Assembly (NCBI RefSeq): GCF_041906005.1
Contig: NZ_JAYRJY010000001.1
Coordinates: forward strand, 1,426,001 to 1,490,000
Length of the DNA stretch: 64,000 nt
Direction of reading: 5' to 3'
DNA from: Ferrovibrio sp041906005
GTDB taxonomy: Bacteria > Pseudomonadota > Alphaproteobacteria > Ferrovibrionales > Ferrovibrionaceae
Positions within the stretch are counted from its first letter, which is position 1; every line of letters begins with the position of its first letter. The notes beneath the pieces were generated by a model. That model was not told where the DNA came from. It searched no databases and saw nothing but the letters and a program-made list of their open reading frames with translations. Made by a program: the position numbers and the translations under genes. Of this stretch, positions 35,108 through 43,279 are shown one piece after another.

Positions 35108-35196
35108 GTGGATGCCCGGGTCAAACCCGGGCCTGACGGTTATATAGGACGTCATGGCCGGACCCAGAAAGCGCTTTCTTGGCCGGCCATCCATGT
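35108..35196. repeat. Two copies of an alphaproteobacterial intergenic palindrome
   Basis: Copy 1 (about 35108-35137): GCCCGGGT-CAA-ACCCGGGC inside the frame TGGATG...TGACG. Copy 2 (about 35152-35196): GTCATGGCCGG...CCGGCCATCCATG around an AAAGCGCTTT palindrome. Elements of the form GGATGCCCGGGTCAAGCCCGGGCATGACG are dispersed repeats in many alphaproteobacteria and create spurious ORFs. They occupy the gap between the LysR gene and folD. Confidence 0.75.
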
Positions 35197-35216
35197 CTTT
35201 TCTGAAGCGTCTTTTT

Positions 35217-36098
35217 CTACAGCGTCTTCGGATCGATCTTTTCGCGGTAGCAGGCTGCCGTCAGCGTGTTCTGCAGCAGGCAGGCAATCGTCATCGGGCC
35301 GACGCCGCCCGGCACCGGCGTGATCACGCCGGCCTGCTCGACGGCCGAGGCATAATGCACATCGCCGATCAGCTTGGTCTTGCCGTCGTCCTTGGGCACG
35401 CGGTTGATGCCCACATCGATCACGGCGGCACCGCGCTTGATCCATTCGCCGCGCACCATCTCGGGCTTGCCCACGGCGGCGATCAGGATATCGGCCTGCT
35501 TGCACAGCACGGGCAGGTCGCGCGAGCGCGAATGGGCGATGGTGACGGTGGCATTGCCGGCCAGCAGCAGACCGGCAACCGGCCGGCCCACCAGGATCGA
35601 GCGGCCGATCACCAGCGCGTTGGCGCCAGCCACCTCGACGCCGGCCTTTTCCAGCAGGATCATGCAGCCCAGCGGCGTGCAGGGCGTGAGCGCCTCCATG
35701 CCCTGGGCCAGCTTGCCGGCATTCACCGGATGCAGGCCGTCGACATCCTTCAGCGGGTCGATCGCCTCGATGATCGCCTGGGTGTCGATCTGTTTGGGCA
35801 GCGGCATCTGCACCAGGATGCCGTCCACGCTGGGATCGGCATTCAGCCGCGCCACCACGTTCAGCAGGTCGCGCTGGCTGGTGCTTTCCGGCAGCTTGAC
35901 CTCGTCGGAGATCATGCCGGCCTCGCGCGTCTGCACGCCCTTGTTGCGCACATAGACTTCCGAAGCCGGATCGTTGCCGACCAGCACCACGGTCAGGCCC
36001 GGCAGGCGGCCAGCCCTGGCCTCGAAGCGTTTCACGCGCGCGGCCACCTCTTGGCGCAATGCCACCGCCACCGCCTTGCCGTCCAGGATCGTCGTCAT
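35217..36098 (-). CDS. folD: Bifunctional methylenetetrahydrofolate dehydrogenase/cyclohydrolase
   Basis: 293 residues; interconverts methylene-, methenyl- and formyl-tetrahydrofolate in one-carbon metabolism. Signatures: YVRNKGVQTREAGM with the catalytic Lys/Tyr region, GILVQMPLPKQID, DVDGLHPVNAGKL, and the NADP-binding VIGRSILVGRPVAGLLL. Length typical. Last gene of the yggT-yggU-folD unit, four bases after the DUF167 stop. Confidence 0.97.
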   Translation of the reverse strand: MTTILDGKAVAVALRQEVAARVKRFEARAGRLPGLTVVLVGNDPASEVYVRNKGVQTREAGMISDEVKLPESTSQRDLLNVVARLNADPSVDGILVQMPLPKQIDTQAIIEAIDPLKDVDGLHPVNAGKLAQGMEALTPCTPLGCMILLEKAGVEVAGANALVIGRSILVGRPVAGLLLAGNATVTIAHSRSRDLPVLCKQADILIAAVGKPEMVRGEWIKRGAAVIDVGINRVPKDDGKTKLIGDVHYASAVEQAGVITPVPGGVGPMTIACLLQNTLTAACYREKIDPKTL

Positions 36099-36102
36099 GG
36101 GA

Positions 36103-36453
36103 TCACCTCTTGTTCAATGCGGCGAGCCAGCCAGACAGCGCCGTGTCCAGCGCGGCGGGATCGCCGGAAATAAGGATCTGCTTGTGCCGGTCGGTGGCGC
36201 CGGCGACGATCTCGAAATCGCGGCCGGGCAGTTTCAGGCTTTTGGCCAGCAGCTTCAGCAGCGCGGCATTGGCCTTGCCGTCTTCCGGCACGGCGGTCAC
36301 CCGCGCCACCAGTTCGCAGGATCCATCCGCAGTCGGCTTCACGCCTTCGATGGCATCGCGCCCGCCCTTGGGCGTGAGGCGCACGAACAGGCGCAGGCCG
36401 TCGGCCTGGTGTTTCCAGGGCTGAATGCCAGCCGTCAGGCCAGATATTCCCAC
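36103..36453 (-). CDS. DUF167 (YggU) family protein
   Basis: 116 residues from GTG 36453, which overlaps the last codons of yggT by 19 bases, so translation is probably coupled. DUF167 core: LRLFVRLTPKGGRDAIEGVKP, VARVTAVPEDGKANAALLKLLAKSLKLPGRDFEIVAGATDRHKQILI. The function of the family is unknown; the yggT-yggU neighbourhood is widely conserved. The start codon is inferred from the frame and family start region. Confidence 0.88.
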   Translation of the reverse strand: MGISGLTAGIQPWKHQADGLRLFVRLTPKGGRDAIEGVKPTADGSCELVARVTAVPEDGKANAALLKLLAKSLKLPGRDFEIVAGATDRHKQILISGDPAALDTALSGWLAALNKR

Positions 36454-36713
36454 AGCAGGTTGCGGATGAAGATCAGCAGCAGGATCAGCACCACCGGCGA
36501 CAGGTCGATGCCGCCCAGGTTGGGCAGGATGCGCCGGATCGGGCGCAGCAGCGGCTCGGTGATGCGGTAGAGGAAATCGCCGATGGCATAGACCACGCGG
36601 TTGCGCGTGTTGATGACGTTGAAGGCGACCAGCCAGCTCAGAATGGCGGAGGCGATCAGCACCCACATATAGAGGTTCAGCACCATATCGATCAGGATGA
36701 TCAGCGAATGCAC
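36435..36713 (-). CDS. YggT family membrane protein
   Basis: 92 residues from GTG 36713 with a GGAGGG ribosome binding site. Two hydrophobic stretches (LIILIDMVLNLYMWVLIASAILSWLVAF; VVLILLLIFIRNLLWEYLA) flank the conserved ITEPLLRPIRRILPNLGGIDLSP. YggT proteins influence osmotic or envelope functions and septal placement in various bacteria. First gene of yggT-yggU-folD. Confidence 0.92.
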   Translation of the reverse strand: MHSLIILIDMVLNLYMWVLIASAILSWLVAFNVINTRNRVVYAIGDFLYRITEPLLRPIRRILPNLGGIDLSPVVLILLLIFIRNLLWEYLA

Positions 36714-37135
36714 GTAACCCTCCGGGAGTGGCGGACTAGGCCGGATAACAGGGCCGGATAACAGGGCCGGGTAACGGGCCGGGCGACAGGCCGGCGCCTG
36801 CTGCCCGACCGGGGCGGCGAGACCATGGTCGGCCATGGTCGGAAACGACACCGGGGAGTGATACCGGCAGGCGGGCGGAAACGCAACCGAGCGGGCTGCC
36901 CGCCGGAACCTAAAGATGGGGACAAATATCGGGGCCCATTGCGAAAACCGTGCGCAAAAACGGCAAGGCGGCCGGCCGGCTTCCGGCAGCGGGCAGGGCC
37001 CGGCCAGGAGCCGAGCCGGCCCACGATTTCGGGGGTTTAAGGTGTGGACAAAGCCCGGCCCGTTTGCTACTTGCTAGCCGCCCGGCCGGGACCTTTGCGA
37101 AGTCCCCCTTGATCTTATGGCCGGCGCACCGGCTT
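36714..37135. other. 422-base non-coding stretch
   Basis: No convincing ORF. It holds the tandem repeat at 36738-36796, very GC-rich DNA after it and, presumably, the tRNA promoter (TTGCGA at about 37095 with a weak TTATGG region), which I could not define securely. Confidence 0.5.
36738..36796. repeat. 13-bp imperfect tandem repeat upstream of yggT
   Basis: Four adjacent units of the form GGGCCGGATAACA (second and first nearly identical, third and fourth diverged to GGGCCGGGTAAC and GGGCCGGGCGACA). It is just upstream of the yggT ribosome binding site. Probably slippage-derived. Confidence 0.8.
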
Positions 37136-37211
37136 GGGGCCGTAGCTCAGATGGGAGAGCGCCTCGTTCGCAATGAGGAGGTCAGGGGTTCGATTCCCCT
37201 CGGCTCCACCA
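37136..37211 (+). tRNA. tRNA-Ala (anticodon CGC)
   Basis: 76 bases with genome-encoded CCA. Acceptor stem GGGGCCG/CGGCTCC including G3-U70, the alanine identity pair; D arm GCTC...GAGC; anticodon stem-loop CCTCG-TTCGCAA-TGAGG giving anticodon CGC for GCG codons; T arm GGGG-TTCGATT-CCCC. It ends nine bases from the convergent kdpE stop. Confidence 0.97.
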
Positions 37212-37220
37212 AATCTCCAC

Positions 37221-37910
37221 CTATTCCGCCATCAACCGATATCCCACACCCGGCTCGGTGAGCAGCAACTGCGGCCGGGCGGCATCGGCCTCGATCTTCT
37301 GTCGCAGTTGCCGGGCGAAGACCCGCAGATACTGCACGTCGCTCTCATGGGCCGGACCCCAGACTTCCCGCAGGATGAACTGGTGGGTCAGCACCTTGCC
37401 GGCATGCTGCACCAGCAGCTTCAGCAGGTCGTATTCCTTCGGCGACAGCCGCACCGGCTCGTCCTTCAGGAAGACCTGCCGCTTCTCCAGATCGACCTTC
37501 AGGTCGCCCGTGATGAAGACCGGCATGCCGGTGGTGGCCCCGACAGTGTGACGCAGGGCCGCCCGGATGCGGGCCAGAAGTTCTCCGGTGCCAAACGGCT
37601 TGGTGACATAGTCATCCGCCCCGGCGTCGAGGGCTGCGATCTTGTCGGTCTCGTCGGCCCGAACGGAGAGCACCACAATGGGCATGGTGCTCCACTCGCG
37701 CAGGCGGGCAATCACCGACTGGCCGTCCATGTCGGGCAGCCCGAGATCGAGCACGATCAGGTCGGGCTTCTCCAGCGCCGCCAGTCGCAGCCCCTCCTGC
37801 CCGCTGGCGGCCTCGACGATTGCGAAACCGTGCGCCTCCAGGCTGACTCGCAGATACCGCCTGATCTGCGGTTCGTCGTCGATCACCAGTATCTTGGCGC
37901 CATCAGGCAT
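37221..37910 (-). CDS. kdpE: KdpE response regulator
   Basis: 229 residues from ATG 37910, overlapping the kdpD stop by eight bases. Receiver domain with VIDDEP, phospho-acceptor Asp55 in IVLDLGLPDMDG, and the conserved Lys in YVTKPFGTGEL; the OmpR/PhoB-type winged helix (RLSPKEYDLLKLLVQHAGKVLTH ... VFARQLRQKIE) follows. It activates the kdp operon under potassium limitation together with KdpD. Last gene of the operon, ending nine bases from the tRNA. Confidence 0.97.
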   Translation of the reverse strand: MPDGAKILVIDDEPQIRRYLRVSLEAHGFAIVEAASGQEGLRLAALEKPDLIVLDLGLPDMDGQSVIARLREWSTMPIVVLSVRADETDKIAALDAGADDYVTKPFGTGELLARIRAALRHTVGATTGMPVFITGDLKVDLEKRQVFLKDEPVRLSPKEYDLLKLLVQHAGKVLTHQFILREVWGPAHESDVQYLRVFARQLRQKIEADAARPQLLLTEPGVGYRLMAE

Positions 37911-40629
37911 TGGGGATCTTCTCTTCGGCAGGCATCGCCGGCTGCTCTTCAAGCGGCAGCGTTACAATCATCCGCGTGCCCATATGCGTCTTTTGGCCGT
38001 CCGCCACCGGGCTCTCGGCACGAATCTCGCCGCCATGGGCCTTCAGGATGCTGCGGCAGATCGACAGGCCAAGCCCGGTACCGGCCACCTGCCGGTCGCC
38101 GGCCTTCACGCGATAAAACATATCGAAGACCTGCTCAAGCTCGGCATGCGGGATACCGGAGCCGGAATCCGTCACGGTCAGGATCACATGGCGGTCGTCG
38201 TGGCGCAGGCGCAGATCGATGGTTGAACCCCTGGGAGAATACTTGGCGGCATTGTCCAGCAGGTTGATCAGCACCTGCTCGATCAGGATGTAATCCACCC
38301 GCAGCAAGGGCATGGCGGGGTCGACCTCGATGCGGATGTCGTGACCCTGTGTCAGCGGGGCCGCGCGTTTGACCGCCGTGGCGACGATCTCTTCCGGATC
38401 GGTCCAGTCGAGCTTGGGCTGCATGGCGCCGGCCTCGATCCGCGTCATGTCAAGCAGGTTGCCGACGAAACGGTTCAGACGCTCCGCTTCGTCGCGGACG
38501 GTCTGCAGAAGCTCCTTGCGCCCGCTTTCGTCGATCTGCCGGCCGAAATTCATCAGGCTGGACACCCCGCCGATGATGGAGGCCAGCGGCGTGCGCAGAT
38601 CGTGGCTGATCGACGACAGCAGGGCCGACCGCAGCTTCTCGGTCTCGGCCGAGACGCGGGCTTCCTCGACATCGCGGTTGAGCAGGCTGCGCTCGATGGC
38701 CAGTGCCGCCTGCCCAGCCAGCGCATCCAGCAGCCTGCGCTCGTCGGGGCCCAAGGCTGGCCGGTCGTCCGGAAAGCGGATACCCAATGCACCCAGCTTG
38801 CGTTCGGCCGTCCGCAGCGGCAGGAACAGCCAGTCCGACGACGGCAGCGTGCCGGTGCCGCGTCCCGCCGGTTCGCCCTTTTCCCATGCCCATGCGGCGG
38901 CGATCCGTGCGCGTTCATCGATCTGGTCTTCCGGCGGATAGGCGGCGCGGATCACCAGGCCATCATCCTCGGGCATCAGCACCAGCGACTGCGCCTTGCT
39001 GGTGGCCGCCACGTGATGCACGACGGCCCAGAGAATGTCGTCTTCCGCTGCCGCTCCCGTCACCATGCGGCTGAAATCATAGAGCGAAGCCGTGCGGGCC
39101 TCACGAATACGGGCGGCCTCCGCCTGCGCCCTGATCCGCGCCGTCAGGGTGCTGGTGATCAGGGCGACGGCGAGGAAGACGAAGAAAGTGTAGATGTTTT
39201 CTGCATTCGCGATGGTGAAGGTATACAGCGGCTGCAGGAACAGGAAATTGTAGCCCAGCACGGCTACGACCGAACTCAGCACCGCCGCTGAGTGCCCATA
39301 GCGCAGCGAACTGAACAGCACGCCGACGAGAATCAGCAGTGGCACACTGGATTCCGGCAGCCAGCGTTCTGCCAACTTCACCAGCCCCGTCACGCCAAGA
39401 ACTATCGCGGCGGCCGGGACGAGTCCGGCGAGGCTAACGCCGGCGAGACGGTCCCGCATGACCTCGAACCACGATTCGGCATCGGAGGATCCGGTGATCA
39501 CATGGATGTTGATGCCATCGCCCAGCTCGACCAGACGATCCGTCAGTGTGCCGCGCAGGCGATTGACCAGCCGCGAACGATGGCTGCGGGCAACGACGAT
39601 CTCGGTCACGTTGCGCTGGCGGGCCTGCCGGATGATCTCGCCCGGCACATTGCCGCCGGCCACCGTGACGACCTCCGCACCGAATTCCTCGGCCAGGGTC
39701 AGCGCCCGGTTAATCTGCGTCTTCTCGGCGTCGGACAGGCGATCATGCGCCGGCGTCTCGACATAAAGCGCGATCCAGGGCGCACGCCGACGTTCGGCGA
39801 TCCGTCGCGCCGTCCGCACCAGTCGCGGCATCAGCGGGCTGGGGCTGATGCAGGCCATGATGCGGTCCCGCGTCGGCCACGGGCCGGCAATGGCGTGCGA
39901 CTGCATGTAGGACAACATCTGGCTGTCGACCTGATCGGCAGCCTTGCGTAGTGCCAGTTCGCGCAGGGCCGTCAGGTTGCCCGGCGCGAAGAAATGATGC
40001 ACGGCGCGGGCGGCCTGATCGGGCACATAGACCTTGCCTTCCTTCAGTCGCTTGATCAGGTCTTCGGGCGGCAGATCGATCACCTCGATGGTGTCGGCCT
40101 GCGCCAGCACACTGTCGGGCACCGTCTCGCGCACCTTCACGCGGGTGATCTGTGCCACCACATCGTTCAGGCTTTCCAGATGCTGGATGTTCAACGCGGT
40201 ATAGACATCGATTCCGGCCGCGCGGATTTCCTCGATATCCTGATAGCGTTTTTCATGCCGGCTGCCGGGCACGTTGGTGTGGGCCAGTTCGTCGATCAGC
40301 ACCAGTTGCGGCCGGCGCTTCAGAACCTCGTCGACATCGAGTTCGTTGAACACCCGGTCGCGATAGGCCACCCGCCGCTGCGGTAGCTGCTCCAGCCCAC
40401 GCAGAAGATCGGCCGTCTCCTGCCGGCCGTGGGTCTCGACCACACCGACGACCACATCCACGCCCTCACGCTGCCGGGCATGGGCAGTCTCCAGCATCGC
40501 ATAGGTCTTGCCGACGCCGGGCGCAGCGCCCAGAAAGACGTTCAGACGGCCACGCTTTTCCTGCGTGGCCGTCTGGAGCAGGGCGTCCGGTGACGGTCGA
40601 CGGTCTTGATCTGGCCGATCTTCAGGCAT
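37903..40629 (-). CDS. kdpD: KdpD sensor histidine kinase
   Basis: 908 residues from ATG 40629. N-terminal KdpD domain with Walker A GAAPGVGKTYAMLETAHARQ (cyclic-di-AMP/ATP-responsive in relatives), a Usp domain (about residues 250-370), four closely spaced membrane helices (about 400-500), a GAF-like domain, then HisKA with the phospho-His in SSISHDLRTPLASIIGG and HATPase boxes (LLDNAAKYS; DSGSGIPHAELEQVFDMFYR). Senses potassium and turgor and phosphorylates KdpE. Starts 21 bases after kdpC. Confidence 0.97.
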   Translation of the reverse strand: MPEDRPDQDRRPSPDALLQTATQEKRGRLNVFLGAAPGVGKTYAMLETAHARQREGVDVVVGVVETHGRQETADLLRGLEQLPQRRVAYRDRVFNELDVDEVLKRRPQLVLIDELAHTNVPGSRHEKRYQDIEEIRAAGIDVYTALNIQHLESLNDVVAQITRVKVRETVPDSVLAQADTIEVIDLPPEDLIKRLKEGKVYVPDQAARAVHHFFAPGNLTALRELALRKAADQVDSQMLSYMQSHAIAGPWPTRDRIMACISPSPLMPRLVRTARRIAERRRAPWIALYVETPAHDRLSDAEKTQINRALTLAEEFGAEVVTVAGGNVPGEIIRQARQRNVTEIVVARSHRSRLVNRLRGTLTDRLVELGDGINIHVITGSSDAESWFEVMRDRLAGVSLAGLVPAAAIVLGVTGLVKLAERWLPESSVPLLILVGVLFSSLRYGHSAAVLSSVVAVLGYNFLFLQPLYTFTIANAENIYTFFVFLAVALITSTLTARIRAQAEAARIREARTASLYDFSRMVTGAAAEDDILWAVVHHVAATSKAQSLVLMPEDDGLVIRAAYPPEDQIDERARIAAAWAWEKGEPAGRGTGTLPSSDWLFLPLRTAERKLGALGIRFPDDRPALGPDERRLLDALAGQAALAIERSLLNRDVEEARVSAETEKLRSALLSSISHDLRTPLASIIGGVSSLMNFGRQIDESGRKELLQTVRDEAERLNRFVGNLLDMTRIEAGAMQPKLDWTDPEEIVATAVKRAAPLTQGHDIRIEVDPAMPLLRVDYILIEQVLINLLDNAAKYSPRGSTIDLRLRHDDRHVILTVTDSGSGIPHAELEQVFDMFYRVKAGDRQVAGTGLGLSICRSILKAHGGEIRAESPVADGQKTHMGTRMIVTLPLEEQPAMPAEEKIPNA

Positions 40630-40650
40630 CAATCCTCGCGTTGATCGGGC

Positions 40651-41229
40651 TCACTTCGATACCGGCTTCATCTTATCCAAGGCCATGTTCAGCGTCAGCA
40701 CATTGACGCCGGGTTGCCCGAGGAATCCCAGCCAAGGCCGTTCGGTATGCGCCTCGACCAAGGACTGAACTTCGGCCATGGTCAGGCCACGCGCCTCGGC
40801 CACACGGGGAAGCTGTCGCGCGACATTGGCCGGCGAGATATGCGGGTCTAGGCCGCTGCCGGATGTGGTGACGGCATCCACGGGAACGGCAGCCGAGCCA
40901 TCGCGGCCCTTGTAGATTTCCGTGTCGCCGGCCACCCGCTCCACCAGCGCCTTCGCCGTGGGCGCGAGATTCGAGCCGCTGGACGAAGTTGCGTCATAGC
41001 CGTCCTTGCCGGCGGCCGAGGGGCGCGGCAGGAAATACTGCGGCTGGGTGAAGCTCTGGGCGATCAGCGACGAGCCGACGACCTTGCGGTCCTGTTCGAT
41101 CAGACTGCCGCCGGCCTGCCTGGGGAACAGGCCCTGGCCGATGCCGGTCATCGCCAGCGGATACAGCAGCCCGGTGACCAGCGTGAAAAAGACCAGCAGG
41201 ACCAGAGCGGGGCGAATGTGAGTAATCAT
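40651..41229 (-). CDS. kdpC: KdpC subunit of the K+-transporting ATPase
   Basis: 192 residues. One N-terminal membrane helix (PALVLLVFFTLVTGLLYPLAMTGIG) and a periplasmic domain with GSSLIAQSFTQPQYFLPRPSAAG and SGSGLDPHISPANVARQLPRVA, as in KdpC. It stabilises the KdpFABC complex and increases ATP affinity. 12 bases after kdpB. Confidence 0.96.
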   Translation of the reverse strand: MITHIRPALVLLVFFTLVTGLLYPLAMTGIGQGLFPRQAGGSLIEQDRKVVGSSLIAQSFTQPQYFLPRPSAAGKDGYDATSSSGSNLAPTAKALVERVAGDTEIYKGRDGSAAVPVDAVTTSGSGLDPHISPANVARQLPRVAEARGLTMAEVQSLVEAHTERPWLGFLGQPGVNVLTLNMALDKMKPVSK

Positions 41230-41241
41230 GTTCGTATCTCC

Positions 41242-43269
41242 TTACGCCAGACCAAGCGCGGCCACGGCGATGTCGATGGCCTTGATGCCGAGGAACGGCA
41301 GCACGACGCCGCCAAGGCCATAGATCACCAGGTTGCGCCGCAGCAGCGTGGCGGCCGGCAGTGGCCGGTAGCGCACGCCTTTCAGCGCCAGCGGGATCAG
41401 GGCGATGATGATCAGGGCGTTGAAGATCACCGCCGAGAGGATGGCGCTCTGCGGCGAACTCAACTGCATCACGTTCAGCGACCCAAGCTGCGGGTAAGTG
41501 GCAACGAACAGCGCCGGAATGATGGCGAAGTATTTCGCCACGTCGTTGGCCAGACTGAAGGTGGTCAGCGAACCCCGGCTCATCAGCAGCTGCTTGCCGA
41601 TCATCACCACCTCGATCAGCTTGGTCGGGTTGCTGTCGAGATCGACCATGTTGCCGGCCTCGCGGGCCGCTGCCGTGCCGATATTCATGGCAAGACCCAC
41701 ATCGGCCTGCGCCAGCGCGGGGGCATCGTTGGTGCCGTCGCCGCACATGGCAACCAGCTTGCCCTCGCCCTGTTCTTTCCTGATCAGTTCCAGCTTCTTC
41801 TCCGGTGTCGCCTCGGCAATGAAATCGTCCACGCCGGCCTCGGCCGCGATGGCGGCAGCGGTCAGCGGATTGTCGCCGGTCACCATCACCGTGCGAATAC
41901 CCATCCGGCGCAGTTCGGCGAATCGGTCGCGAATGCCAGTCTTCACGATATCTTTCAGATGGATGACGCCGAGGATGCGGCGGTCGATGGCAACCACCAG
42001 CGGCGTGCCGCCCGACTTGGCGATTCGCTCAACGGCCACCGTCAGGTCTGCCGTGGCCTGCACGCCGACATGCCGCAGCACGGCATCGAGCGCGCCCTTG
42101 CGGATCTGCCTGGCATCGAGATCAAGGCCGCTCATCCGGGTCTGGGCCGAGAAGGCGATGAAGCTGCCGGCCTTCGCCCGCTCGATCTCCTGAGCCAGAG
42201 CGTATTTCTCCACTGCCAGCGCCACGATGGATTTGCCTTCGGGCGTCTCGTCGGCGACGGAAGCCAGCAGGGCGGCTTCAGCCAGTTCATGCTCGGACAC
42301 ACCTGGCAGGGCCACGAAGGCCGAGGCCATGCGGTTGCCATGGGTGATCGTGCCGGTCTTGTCGAGCAGCAGCGTATCGACATCGCCGGCCGCCTCCACG
42401 GCGCGGCCCGACTTGGCGATCACGTTATGGCGGATCAGGCGGTCCATGCCGGCGATGCCGATGGCCGACAGCAGCCCGCCGATGGTGGTGGGAATCAGCG
42501 TCACCAGCAGGGCGATCAGATAGACCACCGGCACCGGCATACCGGAATAGATCGCGAGTGCTTCGAGGCTGCCGGTGGTGACGAGGAAGATCAGCGTCAT
42601 GCCGACCAGCAGCACGGTGAGGGCGATCTCGTTCGGCGTCTTCTGCCGCTTGGCCCCTTCCACCAGGCCGATCATGCGGTCGAGGAAGCTTTCTCCGGGA
42701 TTGACGGTGATCTTCACCTTGATCCAGTCGGACAATACCCGCGTGCCGCCGGTGACGCCCGAACGGTCGCCACCGGATTCCCGGATCACCGGCGCGGATT
42801 CGCCGGTGATGGCCGATTCATCCACCGAGGCGATACCCTCGATCACGTCGCCGTCGCCCGGCACCGGATCGCCCGCCTCCACCATAACGACATCGCCGAT
42901 CCGTAAGCTGGTGGCCGGCACCTGCGTGATCTTGCCTTCAGCGTCGAATTTTTTTGCCATCGCCTCGGTCTTGCCGCGACGCAGGGATTCGGCCTGCGCC
43001 TTGCCGCGTCCCTCCGCCAGGGCTTCCGCGAAATTGGCGAACAGCACGGTAAACCACAGCCATGCCGATATCTGGCCCAGCAGGGCCGCATCGCCGCCGG
43101 CAAAGAGAGCGCGGACGAAAAGCACGGTCGAGACGGCGGCAACGGCGGCGGTGACGAACATCACCGGGTTGCGCCAAAGCTGACGCGGATCGAGCTTGAC
43201 GACCGACTGGCCGATAGCCTCCCGCATCAGGGCAGGATCGAAGGTTTTCTGAACCACAGCTTTGCTCAT
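41242..43269 (-). CDS. kdpB: KdpB, catalytic P-type ATPase subunit
   Basis: 675 residues from ATG 43269. P-type ATPase landmarks: TGES loop (AITGESAPVI) with the Ser region used for inhibitory phosphorylation in E. coli, phosphorylation site LLLDKTGTITHGN, nucleotide-binding KGALDAVLRHVG, and hinge MVTGDNPLTAAAIA ... MCGDGTNDAPALAQADVG. Drives potassium import through KdpA. Ten bases after kdpA. Confidence 0.98.
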   Translation of the reverse strand: MSKAVVQKTFDPALMREAIGQSVVKLDPRQLWRNPVMFVTAAVAAVSTVLFVRALFAGGDAALLGQISAWLWFTVLFANFAEALAEGRGKAQAESLRRGKTEAMAKKFDAEGKITQVPATSLRIGDVVMVEAGDPVPGDGDVIEGIASVDESAITGESAPVIRESGGDRSGVTGGTRVLSDWIKVKITVNPGESFLDRMIGLVEGAKRQKTPNEIALTVLLVGMTLIFLVTTGSLEALAIYSGMPVPVVYLIALLVTLIPTTIGGLLSAIGIAGMDRLIRHNVIAKSGRAVEAAGDVDTLLLDKTGTITHGNRMASAFVALPGVSEHELAEAALLASVADETPEGKSIVALAVEKYALAQEIERAKAGSFIAFSAQTRMSGLDLDARQIRKGALDAVLRHVGVQATADLTVAVERIAKSGGTPLVVAIDRRILGVIHLKDIVKTGIRDRFAELRRMGIRTVMVTGDNPLTAAAIAAEAGVDDFIAEATPEKKLELIRKEQGEGKLVAMCGDGTNDAPALAQADVGLAMNIGTAAAREAGNMVDLDSNPTKLIEVVMIGKQLLMSRGSLTTFSLANDVAKYFAIIPALFVATYPQLGSLNVMQLSSPQSAILSAVIFNALIIIALIPLALKGVRYRPLPAATLLRRNLVIYGLGGVVLPFLGIKAIDIAVAALGLA

Positions 43270-43279
43270 GACAATATCC

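Noticed and set aside
34994..35194. Minus-strand ORF encoding a PGFDPGIHDF-type peptide
   Set aside because: Classic spurious ORF produced by the intergenic palindrome; no other support.
37136..37211. tRNA-Ala as an attachment site of an integrated element carrying kdp
   Set aside because: No integrase and no repeat of the tRNA 3' end found on the far side of the kdp operon.
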